Shown in pieces: positions 5,617-10,968 of a stretch of DNA of 21,430 bases; positions within the stretch are counted from its first letter, which is position 1; every line of letters starts with the position of its first letter. The notes beneath the pieces were generated by a model, which made no database searches, was not told the DNA's origin, and saw only the letters and a program-made list of their open reading frames with translations. The DNA lies in IMG/VR virus record IMGVR_UViG_3300010885_058168, positions 1 through 21,430 of that record, one strand, 5' to 3'. The position numbers and the translations under genes were made by a program. This DNA comes from a virus.

Positions 5617-5642
5617 CCACGACACACGACAAAGGAGAAGCT

Positions 5643-5993
5643 ATGACAGCAGCACTTCAAATAACAACAGATGGATTCGCGATCCACATGGATCTCAGCC
5701 ACAACACCCTAGCTCAGCTTCAGGCTGCAGTTGGTGGATACGTTCAGGCAGTCGATCTCACACCAGAGCTTACGATGTGGTGCAACGAGGAAGGCAAGCT
5801 TCAGGGACTTCCATTTAACGCGGCTGCAACGCTAGCCTGGGCAATGAGCTTTGGCAAGACAGACATCATCGTAGGTAATGCGGTGTTCACCGGTGGCACA
5901 GATCACAATGGTGACATCAAGTCGCTTTCACCAGAGCTGATCGAGCGCCTGCTGGGAATCATCAAACTCTCAGAGATGGGAGAGCTCGCATGA
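5643..5993 (+). CDS. DUF3846 family protein
   Basis: The start is ATG 5643 after AAAGGAGAAGCT; the longer frame from 5589 lies inside the 39-aa gene. The 116-residue product matches the DUF3846 layout: LAQLQAAVGGYVQAVDL (residues 24-40), then CNEEGKLQGLPFNAAAT (the N-E-x-x-K-L-x-x-L-P-x-N core), then TDIIVGNAVFTGG, and a final Leu-rich helix. DUF3846 is a small domain found in phages and mobile elements of actinobacteria and firmicutes; its role is not established. The gene overlaps the next one by four bases (ATGA). The family call is by motif recall. Confidence 0.85.
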   Translation: MTAALQITTDGFAIHMDLSHNTLAQLQAAVGGYVQAVDLTPELTMWCNEEGKLQGLPFNAAATLAWAMSFGKTDIIVGNAVFTGGTDHNGDIKSLSPELIERLLGIIKLSEMGELA

Positions 5994-6391
5994 TAAACGA
6001 TGAGGACTACATGCGGTTCAACATGCTTGATGACATCACGCATCAGGACCTTGGTTGGTGGATCACCAAAGCTGGTGACACCGAAATGCAGTACGAGCTG
6101 AACGTTGTACAGCTTGCCTTGACATTAGGCTGGGACGGAATCGATCCAGAGACCATGGCCAAGGAAGCTCAGTATCTCATGTCAGACGAAGTTGACATCC
6201 AGGACATCGAGGACTTCGGCTTCGTCTGCGAGGACGCGGTTGCCTGGATGAACGAAGCGCTAGAAGCTACCGACTTTGGATTTACGCACTACACAGATGG
6301 ACTTCGTCTTGAGACTGTGCGATTCATAGCAGGTGGATCACCAATAGGTTCCAGAGGAGGACAAACACATGACTTTGCACTTGACGCCTGA
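5990..6391 (+). CDS. Hypothetical acidic 133-aa protein
   Basis: ATG 5990 overlaps the DUF3846 stop (ATGA). The protein is acidic, Trp-containing and mostly helical, with VQLALTLGWDGIDPETMAKE (residues 39-58) and a segment DIQDIEDFGFVCEDAVAWMN near residues 70-90. The last 25 residues (GGSPIGSRGGQTHDFALDA) are low in structure and overlap the following gene by 23 bases, including its Shine-Dalgarno AGAGGAGG. No family is recognised. The arrangement with DUF3846 suggests a functional pair. Confidence 0.8.
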   Translation: MINDEDYMRFNMLDDITHQDLGWWITKAGDTEMQYELNVVQLALTLGWDGIDPETMAKEAQYLMSDEVDIQDIEDFGFVCEDAVAWMNEALEATDFGFTHYTDGLRLETVRFIAGGSPIGSRGGQTHDFALDA

Positions 6392-6581
6392 ACTATGTGA
6401 AGTGTGCGGCAGCACACTTGAAGACTGCAAGAACACTGCAATCGAAGCAACAGCAGACTGGGCAGTGGTCGCGGCACTCGCCACGACACTTTCAGGCGAG
6501 TTGTTCAGCACCATCGATCGAGTTCTCACCGACTGGCGCACGCACGCACTGCCAGCCTGCAACCCGATTGCGATTAACTAA
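6369..6581 (+). CDS. Hypothetical 70-aa protein with N-terminal Cys motif
   Basis: ATG 6369 follows AGAGGAGGACAAACAC. CEVCGSTLEDC (residues 10-20) gives C-x2-C-x6-C, part of a zinc-ribbon-like site. The remainder is helical (TADWAVVAALATTLSGELFS) and could be mildly hydrophobic, but it is not a clear membrane span. The stop TAA and the next ATG share one base (TAATG), so it is coupled with the downstream Pyr_excise-type gene. No family is recognised. Confidence 0.74.
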   Translation: MTLHLTPELCEVCGSTLEDCKNTAIEATADWAVVAALATTLSGELFSTIDRVLTDWRTHALPACNPIAIN

Positions 6582-7030
6582 TGCAGACGTTCCTTCCGTA
6601 CGCTGACTTCGATGAGTCAGCTAGGGTGCTGGACTACAAGAGACTTGGCAAGCAGCGAGTTGAAACCTTTCAATTGATCAACGCCTTGAACGGCGTGAAC
6701 ATGAGAGGTGAACCTGCCAAGGGATGGGTCAACCATCCCGCTGCGGTAATGTGGCGTGGACACAAGCTAGAGCTTGCGGTCTACGGCAGAGCAATGTGTG
6801 TCGAATGGATTCGTCGTGGGTACAACGACACCATGCTCCCTCGCTTCGAGGTCATGATCGGTTCGTCGACTCCCAAGCTGGATCTTCCGTCCTGGCTTGG
6901 GAGCGGCGAGCTGCACATCTCTCATCAGTCAAACCTGATCCGCAAGGACCGAGAGTTCTACGCTCCCCTCTTCCCTGGAGTCCCCGATGACCTACCCTAT
7001 GTTTGGCCAGGCGAGACAACAGCTAACTGA
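6581..7030 (+). CDS. Pyr_excise / MSMEG_6728-type protein (pyrimidine dimer DNA glycosylase family)
   Basis: The 149-residue protein opens MQTFLPYADFDESARVLDYK, followed by RLGKQRVETFQLINAL, then WVNHPAAVMWRGHKLELAVY and CVEWIRRGYNDT. This is the pattern of MSMEG_6728-family proteins, which are grouped with the T4 endonuclease V-like Pyr_excise fold (PF03013). T4 endonuclease V cuts DNA at UV pyrimidine dimers using its N-terminal Thr as nucleophile. Here residue 2 is Gln, so that chemistry may not apply. Conserved Arg/His/Asn (LGKQRVE, NHPA) could bind DNA. A role in repair or nucleotide-level modification is possible; activity is not shown. ATG 6581 overlaps the upstream stop by one base. 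Confidence 0.8.
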   Translation: MQTFLPYADFDESARVLDYKRLGKQRVETFQLINALNGVNMRGEPAKGWVNHPAAVMWRGHKLELAVYGRAMCVEWIRRGYNDTMLPRFEVMIGSSTPKLDLPSWLGSGELHISHQSNLIRKDREFYAPLFPGVPDDLPYVWPGETTAN

Positions 7031-7042
7031 CCTTCTTGACCT

Positions 7043-7063
7043 ACCTGATATAATGGATCACAT
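7043..7063 (+). promoter_or_regulatory. Extended -10 promoter P15 (leaderless configuration)
   Basis: ACCTGATATAATGGATCACA; -10 at 7049-7054, start expected at 7061-7062, which is the ATG of the next gene (7062). It is the only copy with G in place of A right after TATAAT. Confidence 0.75.
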
Positions 7064-7214
7064 GAGCAAAAAACATAATCCACTTGACGGATTGGTCAAG
7101 ACGCGCGGGAACTACGTTCTCAACCAAAAGTCTGCTACGTTTGCAGATCGCCGCACAAAGCGTAATCGCACGCGAGGTGCACAGAATCGCCGAGCTATCC
7201 AGGAGGCATGCTGA
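7062..7214 (+). CDS. Basic 50-aa protein, probable leaderless message
   Basis: The ATG at 7062 lies eight bases after the -10 box of P15, where transcription should begin, so the mRNA would have no leader. The region between P15 and the ATG has no ribosome-binding site. An in-frame ATG at 6987 is inside the previous gene and upstream of the promoter; an ATG at 7053 lies within the -10 box. The product is highly basic (DRRTKRNRTRGAQNRRAIQ, residues 29-47) and so may bind nucleic acid. Its stop overlaps the next start by one base. No family is recognised. Confidence 0.7.
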   Translation: MSKKHNPLDGLVKTRGNYVLNQKSATFADRRTKRNRTRGAQNRRAIQEAC

Positions 7215-7402
7215 TGATGGACTGGGATCGCATTGACACGTTGGCTCTCGAGGTCAAGAACCTCGGGGTCGACGCGGTCACCGAGAAGAGTGGTGTGAAG
7301 CGCGCACGTGTTTCCCGCTTCGTGAAAGATCAGAAGTCAGTCACCATGGCCGAGCTGAACAAGATTCAGCTTGCGGTGACTGAGCTACAGGCTGCCAAGT
7401 AG
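7214..7402 (+). CDS. Small HTH protein, Cro/CI-like, 62 aa
   Basis: ATG 7214 is chosen because AGGAGG (7201-7206) is spaced seven bases from it; an ATG at 7208 is too close to the Shine-Dalgarno. Residues 8-55 contain LALEVKNLGVDAVTEKSGVK then RARVSRFVKDQKSVTMAELN, the helix-turn-helix arrangement of small phage regulators. The SGVKRARVSRFV part is the likely recognition helix. It is probably a cytoplasmic transcription regulator. It is coupled to the basic 50-aa gene by a one-base overlap (TGATG). The target is unknown; the 27-copy promoter element is an obvious thing to test. Confidence 0.78.
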   Translation: MMDWDRIDTLALEVKNLGVDAVTEKSGVKRARVSRFVKDQKSVTMAELNKIQLAVTELQAAK

Positions 7403-7415
7403 TCTTGGCGTACCT

Positions 7416-7436
7416 ACCTGATATAATAGATTCATA
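7416..7436 (+). promoter_or_regulatory. Extended -10 promoter P16
   Basis: ACCTGATATAATAGATTCATAA; -10 at 7422-7427; leader about 25 nt to ATG 7459. Confidence 0.85.
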
Positions 7437-7458
7437 ACGACGAACGATGGAGGAAACC

Positions 7459-7674
7459 ATGGGTTACTACGACGAACCAGAGACAAGCGAAGCTACCGTC
7501 TCATTCACCTGCTCAAACAACGAATGCGGTCACGAGAACAAAGAGCTCGAAGTCTCGTTCTACGGCAGCCGATTCACCGAGGAAATTGAAGTCGAGTGCG
7601 AGAAGTGCTGCCTTGACACCAAGGTCTTCATTGGAGATGACTCTTGCCACTGCGGCGACAGATGCGTGTGTTAG
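7459..7674 (+). CDS. Cys-rich zinc-ribbon-like protein, 71 aa
   Basis: The start is ATG 7459, with GGAGG at 7449-7453; the in-frame ATG 7447 overlaps that site and has none of its own. The protein has CSNNECGH (residues 18-25), CEKCC (residues 47-51) and a C-terminal CHCGDRCVC, nine Cys in 71 residues. The first two groups look like a zinc ribbon, with CxxC pairs about 28 residues apart around beta strands (ELEVSFYG). The Cys-dense tail could bind a second metal. No enzyme motif is seen. Single gene under P16. Confidence 0.78.
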   Translation: MGYYDEPETSEATVSFTCSNNECGHENKELEVSFYGSRFTEEIEVECEKCCLDTKVFIGDDSCHCGDRCVC

Positions 7675-7682
7675 TCACACGT

Positions 7683-7703
7683 ACCTGATATAATAGATTT
7701 AAC
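7683..7703 (+). promoter_or_regulatory. Extended -10 promoter P17
   Basis: ACCTGATATAATAGATTTAACA; -10 at 7689-7694; leader about 29 nt to ATG 7730. Confidence 0.83.
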
Positions 7704-7729
7704 AACGACAAACGACGGAAGGAAATGCA

Positions 7730-7852
7730 ATGGTCACATCAAAGATAGTTCATCGCCGCGAGGTCTGCGGCTGGTTCATCGAGCTAGAGCTCACTCCAAG
7801 CAAGATGACACGATCTGCGCGCCTGCTTTGTAAAGCACTGCGCCTGATATAA
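7730..7852 (+). CDS. Hypothetical 40-aa protein ending inside P18
   Basis: ATG 7730 follows GGAAGGAAATGCA at correct spacing; an ATG at 7725 gives only seven codons. The 40-residue product is basic (IVHRREVCGW near the start, KMTRSARLLCKALRLI at the end), with a short acidic-hydrophobic centre (FIELELTPS). Its last codons and stop (CTG ATA TAA, 7844-7852) lie inside the -10 region of P18, so the C-terminal Leu-Ile is encoded by promoter bases. No family is recognised. Being the only frame behind P17 with a ribosome-binding site supports it. Confidence 0.65.
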   Translation: MVTSKIVHRREVCGWFIELELTPSKMTRSARLLCKALRLI

Positions 7853-7862
7853 TAGATCTATC
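7842..7862 (+). promoter_or_regulatory. Extended -10 promoter P18
   Basis: GCCTGATATAATAGATCTATCA; -10 at 7848-7853. One of two copies preceded by G instead of A. Leader about 43 nt to ATG 7903. Confidence 0.84.
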
Positions 7863-7902
7863 AACGCAACATCCAAAAGATCCAAAAGACGGAGGACTCA
7901 AC

Positions 7903-8064
7903 ATGAGCGAAGTATTTGACAAAGAGTACGACTGCCCAACCGCGGTAAAGTACGATGGCGTGAAGGTGTACCACATGAAGGGTGTGAACGCAGGTTCGTG
8001 TGCTGCATGTGACAGGCATATCGATAAGCTAGAGCGAGAAGAGCGAAAGGCACGCGGTTACTAA
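7903..8064 (+). CDS. Hypothetical 53-aa protein with CxxC
   Basis: ATG 7903 follows AAGACGGAGGACTCAAC, a good Shine-Dalgarno. The 53-residue product has a beta-like N-terminal half (TAVKYDGVKVYHM), then CAACDRH (residues 33-39), and a charged helical tail (DKLEREERKARGY). The CxxC with the following His and the single Cys at residue 11 could form one metal site. The stop TAA shares its last base with the next ATG (TAATG). No family is recognised. Confidence 0.74.
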   Translation: MSEVFDKEYDCPTAVKYDGVKVYHMKGVNAGSCAACDRHIDKLEREERKARGY

Positions 8065-8333
8065 TGAGCATTAACAATCTTCAGATAGTCAACGCAGCTC
8101 ACCACAGAAATGGAGTCGCAGGCGTACCGTTCCAGGTAGCGCTTGTCGACGATCCAAATGACGGTGACACAAAGCTGGTAATCATGTTTGAGCAGCAGTA
8201 CTTCACTGCGGTACTCTCACTGGACAAGCTGATCCAAAATGAAGACATTGACTTTGGCTCGAACTCCCACAGAGGAGATCGTTTTGATGACGAGTTACGA
8301 GCAGAGCTATGGCCGGTTGAAGAACCTGCCTGA
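8064..8333 (+). CDS. Hypothetical 89-aa protein
   Basis: ATG 8064 overlaps the previous stop by one base. The sequence shows beta strands (PFQVALVDDP, TKLVIMFEQQYFTAVLSL) and an acidic end (FDDELRAELWPVEEP). There is no Cys and no membrane segment. Its stop TGA (8331-8333) is the TGA of P19. It is cotranscribed with the CxxC gene from P18. No family is recognised. A 98-codon frame on the other strand is a shadow. Confidence 0.77.
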   Translation: MSINNLQIVNAAHHRNGVAGVPFQVALVDDPNDGDTKLVIMFEQQYFTAVLSLDKLIQNEDIDFGSNSHRGDRFDDELRAELWPVEEPA

Positions 8334-8348
8334 TATAATAGATCTATC
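8328..8348 (+). promoter_or_regulatory. Extended -10 promoter P19 with 5' hairpin
   Basis: GCCTGATATAATAGATCTATCA; -10 at 8334-8339, start near 8346. ATCAG-CCAAACA-CTGAT (8346-8362) forms a stem starting exactly at the predicted first base. It contains the upstream gene's stop. Confidence 0.85.
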
Positions 8349-8380
8349 AGCCAAACACTGATGGAAACGGAAGGACGAAC

Positions 8381-8716
8381 ATGACACTCATGCACACACG
8401 CACGATGGAAGAAGCGATTCTCGCTGGCGAACTTGATGAAGCACTTGGTTCACTCAAGTCAGCTATTGAAACTCGCCAAGCTCAGATTCGCTCTGTTGCT
8501 AAGCCGACAGACTTTGGTATTGGCGACAAGGTTGTATTCAACAACTCTTGTGGTACGCGGTACCTAGTTGGTCACACAGCCACAATCACTGGAATGAAGC
8601 GCACAAAGGTTGTCGTTAAGCTCGACAAACCAATGGGACGCTTTGCTCGGATCGTCAATGGAGAACAGGTCTCCGCTGACATCACCGTGCCGATCTCAAT
8701 CATCGACGCGGTCTAG
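8381..8716 (+). CDS. Hypothetical 111-aa protein with SH3/KOW-like barrel
   Basis: ATG 8381 follows AACGGAAGGACGAAC. The N-terminal third is helical (EEAILAGELDEALGSLKSAI). Residues 50-105 look like a small SH3-like beta barrel: FGIGDKVVFNNSCGTRYLVG, then HTATITGMKRTKVVVKLDKP. The G-D-K-V-x-F and the G-x-x-A-T-I-T-G steps are typical of KOW/SH3-like folds. Such folds often bind RNA, DNA or protein partners; none is known here. It is a single gene under P19, closed by the long hairpin at 8722-8764. Confidence 0.78.
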   Translation: MTLMHTRTMEEAILAGELDEALGSLKSAIETRQAQIRSVAKPTDFGIGDKVVFNNSCGTRYLVGHTATITGMKRTKVVVKLDKPMGRFARIVNGEQVSADITVPISIIDAV

Positions 8717-8721
8717 CAATC

Positions 8722-8764
8722 TTGGTAGGAGTTAGCGTGTGGACGCCTCGCTAGCTCCTGCCAA
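8722..8764 (+). terminator. Long 16-bp hairpin
   Basis: TTGGTAGGAGTTAGCG (8722-8737) pairs with CGCTAGCTCCTGCCAA (8749-8764), all 16 positions pairing with two G-U, around an 11-nt loop. It is the longest near-perfect stem in the window. No T-run follows, so it may be a processing site, an RNA end protector or a factor-assisted terminator. Confidence 0.6.
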
Positions 8765-8783
8765 CCAACCAAAGGAGAACAGC

Positions 8784-9065
8784 ATGCATGCTGAACTTAC
8801 AAAAGCTGCTGAGCAGTTAAACGAGTACTACGCTGAGCTGCAGGAAGATGGCAGTGACGTTTGGGTGTCGATTCCCGCAGGATACAACACCGCGGTGGAG
8901 ATTGATCCAGACTTAGAATCTAATGACTACGCGGTTACCATTCGCGTTTGGTCTCCTGACCACGGCCTAGCTCATGAGGAGATCATGGCTGAAGGCGTGG
9001 ACATCGACACAGCCATCGCCAAGTCTCGCGAGGCAGCCAAAGCTCTTCTCAAAAGCGACTCGTAG
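8784..9065 (+). CDS. Hypothetical acidic 93-aa protein
   Basis: The start is ATG 8784 after AAAGGAGAACAGC; a GTG at 8739 in the same frame lies in the hairpin loop and is rejected. The protein is acidic, with an early helix (LTKAAEQLNEYYAELQED), a beta-rich middle (VWVSIPAGYNTAVEIDP, YAVTIRVWSPD) and an Ala-rich C-terminal helix. No Cys. It has no TGATATAAT promoter of its own, so expression depends on read-through of the hairpin at 8722-8764 or on a promoter I do not see. No family is recognised. Confidence 0.77.
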   Translation: MHAELTKAAEQLNEYYAELQEDGSDVWVSIPAGYNTAVEIDPDLESNDYAVTIRVWSPDHGLAHEEIMAEGVDIDTAIAKSREAAKALLKSDS

Positions 9066-9073
9066 GGAGAATG

Positions 9074-9101
9074 CCCAGGCTAAGGTGATTCCATAGCTGG
9101 G
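9074..9101 (+). promoter_or_regulatory. Hairpin touching the protease ribosome-binding site
   Basis: CCCAG-G-CTA (9074-9082) pairs with TAG-CTGGG (9094-9101), one bulged G and an 11-nt loop. The 3' arm includes the first G residues of the GGGAGG Shine-Dalgarno (9099-9104) of the gene at 9110, so the stem could limit its translation. Confidence 0.45.
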
Positions 9102-9109
9102 AGGAACCT

Positions 9110-9691
9110 ATGACAACTATTGTCGCCGTGCAGGGTGATGGCTGGGCAGTCATCGGTGCGGACTCACGAGTGTCTGATGACCGTCGCGCGTACACCATGC
9201 ACAAGACATACGGCAAGATCTCTCGCACGCGTGGCTACCTGCTTGGAGCTGCCGGCGACCTGCGCGCAATCAACATTCTGCAGGACGTCTTCACTCCACC
9301 TGACGCAGCTCAGCTGTCCGGCAGAAAGCTAGACAGCTTTATCACCAGCGAGTTCATTCCAGCTCTTCGCAAGTGTTTCGAGGAGCAAGGTTACGCGGCG
9401 CAGGACAAGAACGAGAAGGCGCAGCAGGACTCAGTTGTAATGGCGCTTGTCAACGGCAGCATCTATGAGATCTCTGAGGACTATGCGTGGAGCAAAGATG
9501 TCTCCGGCATGTACTCCATGGGGTCAGGCAGCTCATATGCTCTAGGCGCTCTACAGGCTCTTCTACCAGCACCCGGCTTCACGCTTGATGAAGCTAAGGA
9601 CGCGGTCAAGCAAGCGCTGATGATCTCAGCTAAACTCGATCTTTACACAGCTCCACCATTCACAATTCTGACTCAAACAGAGGAGACATAA
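9110..9691 (+). CDS. HslV/proteasome-beta-like Ntn hydrolase (peptidase family T1)
   Basis: This 193-residue protein has the T1-family pattern. Met-Thr-Thr-Ile-Val exposes Thr1 after Met removal, with the GADSR box (mature Asp17), a basic residue near mature 33-35 (KTYGKI), GAAGDLRA, GSGSSYALGALQALL (the conserved Ser of the G-S-G box), and the LDLYTAPPFTI ending that matches the ICIYTNHFHTIEEL region of HslV. HslV and proteasome beta subunits are ring-forming threonine proteases that need an unfoldase or cap; no hslU-like gene is in this window. It could act with a host ATPase, mature phage proteins, or degrade host factors (inference). ATG 9110 follows GGGAGGAACCT. It overlaps the next gene by one base. 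Confidence 0.85.
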   Translation: MTTIVAVQGDGWAVIGADSRVSDDRRAYTMHKTYGKISRTRGYLLGAAGDLRAINILQDVFTPPDAAQLSGRKLDSFITSEFIPALRKCFEEQGYAAQDKNEKAQQDSVVMALVNGSIYEISEDYAWSKDVSGMYSMGSGSSYALGALQALLPAPGFTLDEAKDAVKQALMISAKLDLYTAPPFTILTQTEET

Positions 9692-9852
9692 TGACAGAAC
9701 ATCCACTTCGTAACGTTTACCTAGCTGATGGCAGCTGGGCAGGCTGCTTTATCGACGAGGCAACCGCGGTAGCTTGGCTCAAGTCCAAGAAGATCGATCC
9801 AGCTTCCTGCGAGATCTCAACACGTCGTCCAGAGCGTGCAGCTAAGGCGTAG
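9691..9852 (+). CDS. Hypothetical 53-aa protein after the protease
   Basis: ATG 9691 overlaps the protease stop (TAATG), with AGAGGAGAC upstream. The 53-residue product starts with a beta-like segment (PLRNVYLADGSWAGCFIDEA), has a helix (TAVAWLKSKK) and ends basic (STRRPERAAKA). It has two Cys. Tight coupling to the Ntn hydrolase suggests a partner, substrate or inhibitor, but nothing in the sequence proves that. No family is recognised. Confidence 0.72.
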   Translation: MTEHPLRNVYLADGSWAGCFIDEATAVAWLKSKKIDPASCEISTRRPERAAKA

Positions 9853-9870
9853 CGGCTCTAGCTCCAACCT

Positions 9871-9891
9871 ACCTGATATAATAGATCTATC
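9871..9891 (+). promoter_or_regulatory. Extended -10 promoter P20 with 5' hairpin
   Basis: ACCTGATATAATAGATCTATCA; -10 at 9877-9882. CAAGC-GAACA-GCTTG (9894-9908) forms a stem just after the start. Leader about 43 nt to ATG 9932. Confidence 0.85.
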
Positions 9892-9931
9892 AACAAGCGA
9901 ACAGCTTGGAAATGACGGAAGGATGGACGCC

Positions 9932-10102
9932 ATGAAGAAGCGACCACAGGAGTTAACAAAGGCAGAGCTCTACAAGCAAGGTCTCCGCAAGGGACTACGC
10001 GACAAGGGTCCTGACTACTTCATCCTCACCATGCGGTTGGTCAGAGCTAAGAAGCTTGACCTCGAGCAGGCCGAAGAGATGATCCTGCGCTACTACCTGT
10101 AG
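9932..10102 (+). CDS. Hypothetical basic 56-aa protein
   Basis: The start is ATG 9932, eight bases after GGAAGGA; an in-frame ATG at 9923 overlaps that site. The protein is basic and helical (LTKAELYKQGLRKGLRDKG, residues 8-26), then LTMRLVRAKKLDLEQAEEMI. The repeated K/R and E suggest one or two amphipathic helices. No Cys or membrane segment. Single gene under P20. No family is recognised. Confidence 0.74.
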   Translation: MKKRPQELTKAELYKQGLRKGLRDKGPDYFILTMRLVRAKKLDLEQAEEMILRYYL

Positions 10103-10110
10103 TCCAACCT

Positions 10111-10131
10111 ACCTGATATAATAGACACAAC
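10111..10131 (+). promoter_or_regulatory. Extended -10 promoter P21
   Basis: ACCTGATATAATAGACACAACG; -10 at 10117-10122; the most divergent downstream tail apart from P15 and P27. Leader about 25 nt to ATG 10154. Confidence 0.82.
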
Positions 10132-10153
10132 GACAACACGCCGGGAGGCAAAC

Positions 10154-10297
10154 ATGAACTCAGTGGTAATCACAATCAACGGAACTTCTTACGTATTCGA
10201 AGCCCACTCAGCAATGAAGGCAGCGGAGATCATCTCAGCTCATTATGAGCTTGCGGTATCTCAGGGAAACACGATTGACTCATTCGAGGTTGTGTAG
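10154..10297 (+). CDS. Hypothetical 47-aa protein
   Basis: ATG 10154 follows CCGGGAGGCAAAC, a good Shine-Dalgarno different from the usual GACGGAAGGA. The 47-residue product begins with a strand pair (VVITINGTSYVFEA), continues with a helix (SAMKAAEIISAHYELAVSQG) and ends with a strand (TIDSFEVV). The beta-beta-alpha-beta order is a neat small fold without Cys. Single gene under P21. No family is recognised. Confidence 0.7.
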   Translation: MNSVVITINGTSYVFEAHSAMKAAEIISAHYELAVSQGNTIDSFEVV

Positions 10298-10312
10298 CAA
10301 GGCAACACACCT

Positions 10313-10333
10313 ACCTGATATAATAGAACCATA
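10313..10333 (+). promoter_or_regulatory. Extended -10 promoter P22
   Basis: ACCTGATATAATAGAACCATAA; -10 at 10319-10324. Longest leader (about 55 nt), with GCGG (10336-10339) able to pair with CCGC (10355-10358). Confidence 0.83.
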
Positions 10334-10385
10334 ACGCGGTGCACATAACGGAATCCGCACAAACGACGGAAGGACGGTGGATGCC

Positions 10386-10628
10386 ATGGACAAGAAATGG
10401 TGCCTACTCAAGACAAGCGATGGCGAACGTGGCCAGGCTGGCAAGAAGAAAGTGTACGAAGTGACAGTTACTGGAACAACAGTAACCATGAGTTGGGGAA
10501 TGGCTGAGAAGTCAAATCGCCAAACTAAGGTGATCCACACCTACTCTGCCGGCAAGGCACATCAGGAAGCTTTGACCAAGGTTTACGAGAAGCTAGGTTC
10601 AGGATACGTCCTGGCCTACTCAGTCTAA
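10386..10628 (+). CDS. WGR-domain protein, copy 2
   Basis: ATG 10386 is chosen over GTG 10377 because GACGGAAGGA (10365-10374) is correctly spaced from it. The 80-residue product is one WGR-like domain: KKWCLLKTSDGERGQAGKKK, VYEVTVTGTTVTMSWGMAEK, then a helical C-terminal part ending in GSGYVLAYSV. As in the other two copies, the name-giving motif is WGM. Copies 1 and 2 share the TGTTVTMSWGMAEK block exactly, and both are followed by a hairpin of related sequence. No PARP catalytic domain is attached, so a DNA-end or adaptor role is only a guess. Confidence 0.88.
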   Translation: MDKKWCLLKTSDGERGQAGKKKVYEVTVTGTTVTMSWGMAEKSNRQTKVIHTYSAGKAHQEALTKVYEKLGSGYVLAYSV

Positions 10629-10638
10629 GGACTCAGGA

Positions 10639-10670
10639 GAGTGCAGTCAGCCACGCGGTTGGCTGCACTC
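10639..10670 (+). terminator. Hairpin after WGR copy 2
   Basis: GAGTGCAGTCAGCC pairs with GGTTGGCTGCACTC around an ACGC loop, 14 bp including two G-U. It lacks a T-run. The sequence is homologous to the hairpin at 1416-1447. Confidence 0.62.
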
Positions 10671-10674
10671 ATCT

Positions 10675-10695
10675 ACCTGATATAATAGATCTATC
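10675..10695 (+). promoter_or_regulatory. Extended -10 promoter P23 with 5' hairpin
   Basis: ACCTGATATAATAGATCTATCA; -10 at 10681-10686, start near 10693. ATCAAC-AACAAC-GTTGAT (10693-10710) forms a 6-bp stem beginning at the predicted first base. Confidence 0.85.
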
Positions 10696-10728
10696 AACAA
10701 CAACGTTGATGGAAAGCTAGGAGCGCAC

Positions 10729-10968
10729 ATGAGACTTCAGATCAACAATGCACGAGGATATCGATTCCGCCGCTATGCGGCATTAACCAAGATCGCGACA
10801 GCAGCATGGACAGTGTTCGCGTCGATGGTGTTCTTCACTCAGCCTGATGTTGCTGACTTCTTCCTCGCGGTAGCAGTCGCAGCTTTTGGAGTTGTCCCAG
10901 GACTTATGTTCGCGACGATGTTTGATGACATCGCGGCAGCTGAGTTTGAAGTTAGGATTCAATCATGA
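10729..10968 (+). CDS. Two-TM membrane protein, 79 aa
   Basis: ATG 10729 follows GCTAGGAGCGCAC. The basic N-terminus (RGYRFRRYAALTK) is followed by two hydrophobic segments, roughly residues 21-37 (IATAAWTVFASMVFFT) and 44-64 (FFLAVAVAAFGVVPGLMFAT), with a short PDVAD turn between. The tail is acidic (DDIAAAEFEVRIQS). By the positive-inside rule both ends are cytoplasmic. It overlaps the next membrane-protein gene by four bases. It could be a holin-type, anti-holin or exclusion protein; none can be chosen from sequence. Confidence 0.78.
   Translation: MRLQINNARGYRFRRYAALTKIATAAWTVFASMVFFTQPDVADFFLAVAVAAFGVVPGLMFATMFDDIAAAEFEVRIQS

Noticed and set aside
6987-7061. Upstream start for the basic 50-aa gene
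   Set aside because: It lies inside the previous gene and upstream of P15, so it would not be in the P15 transcript.
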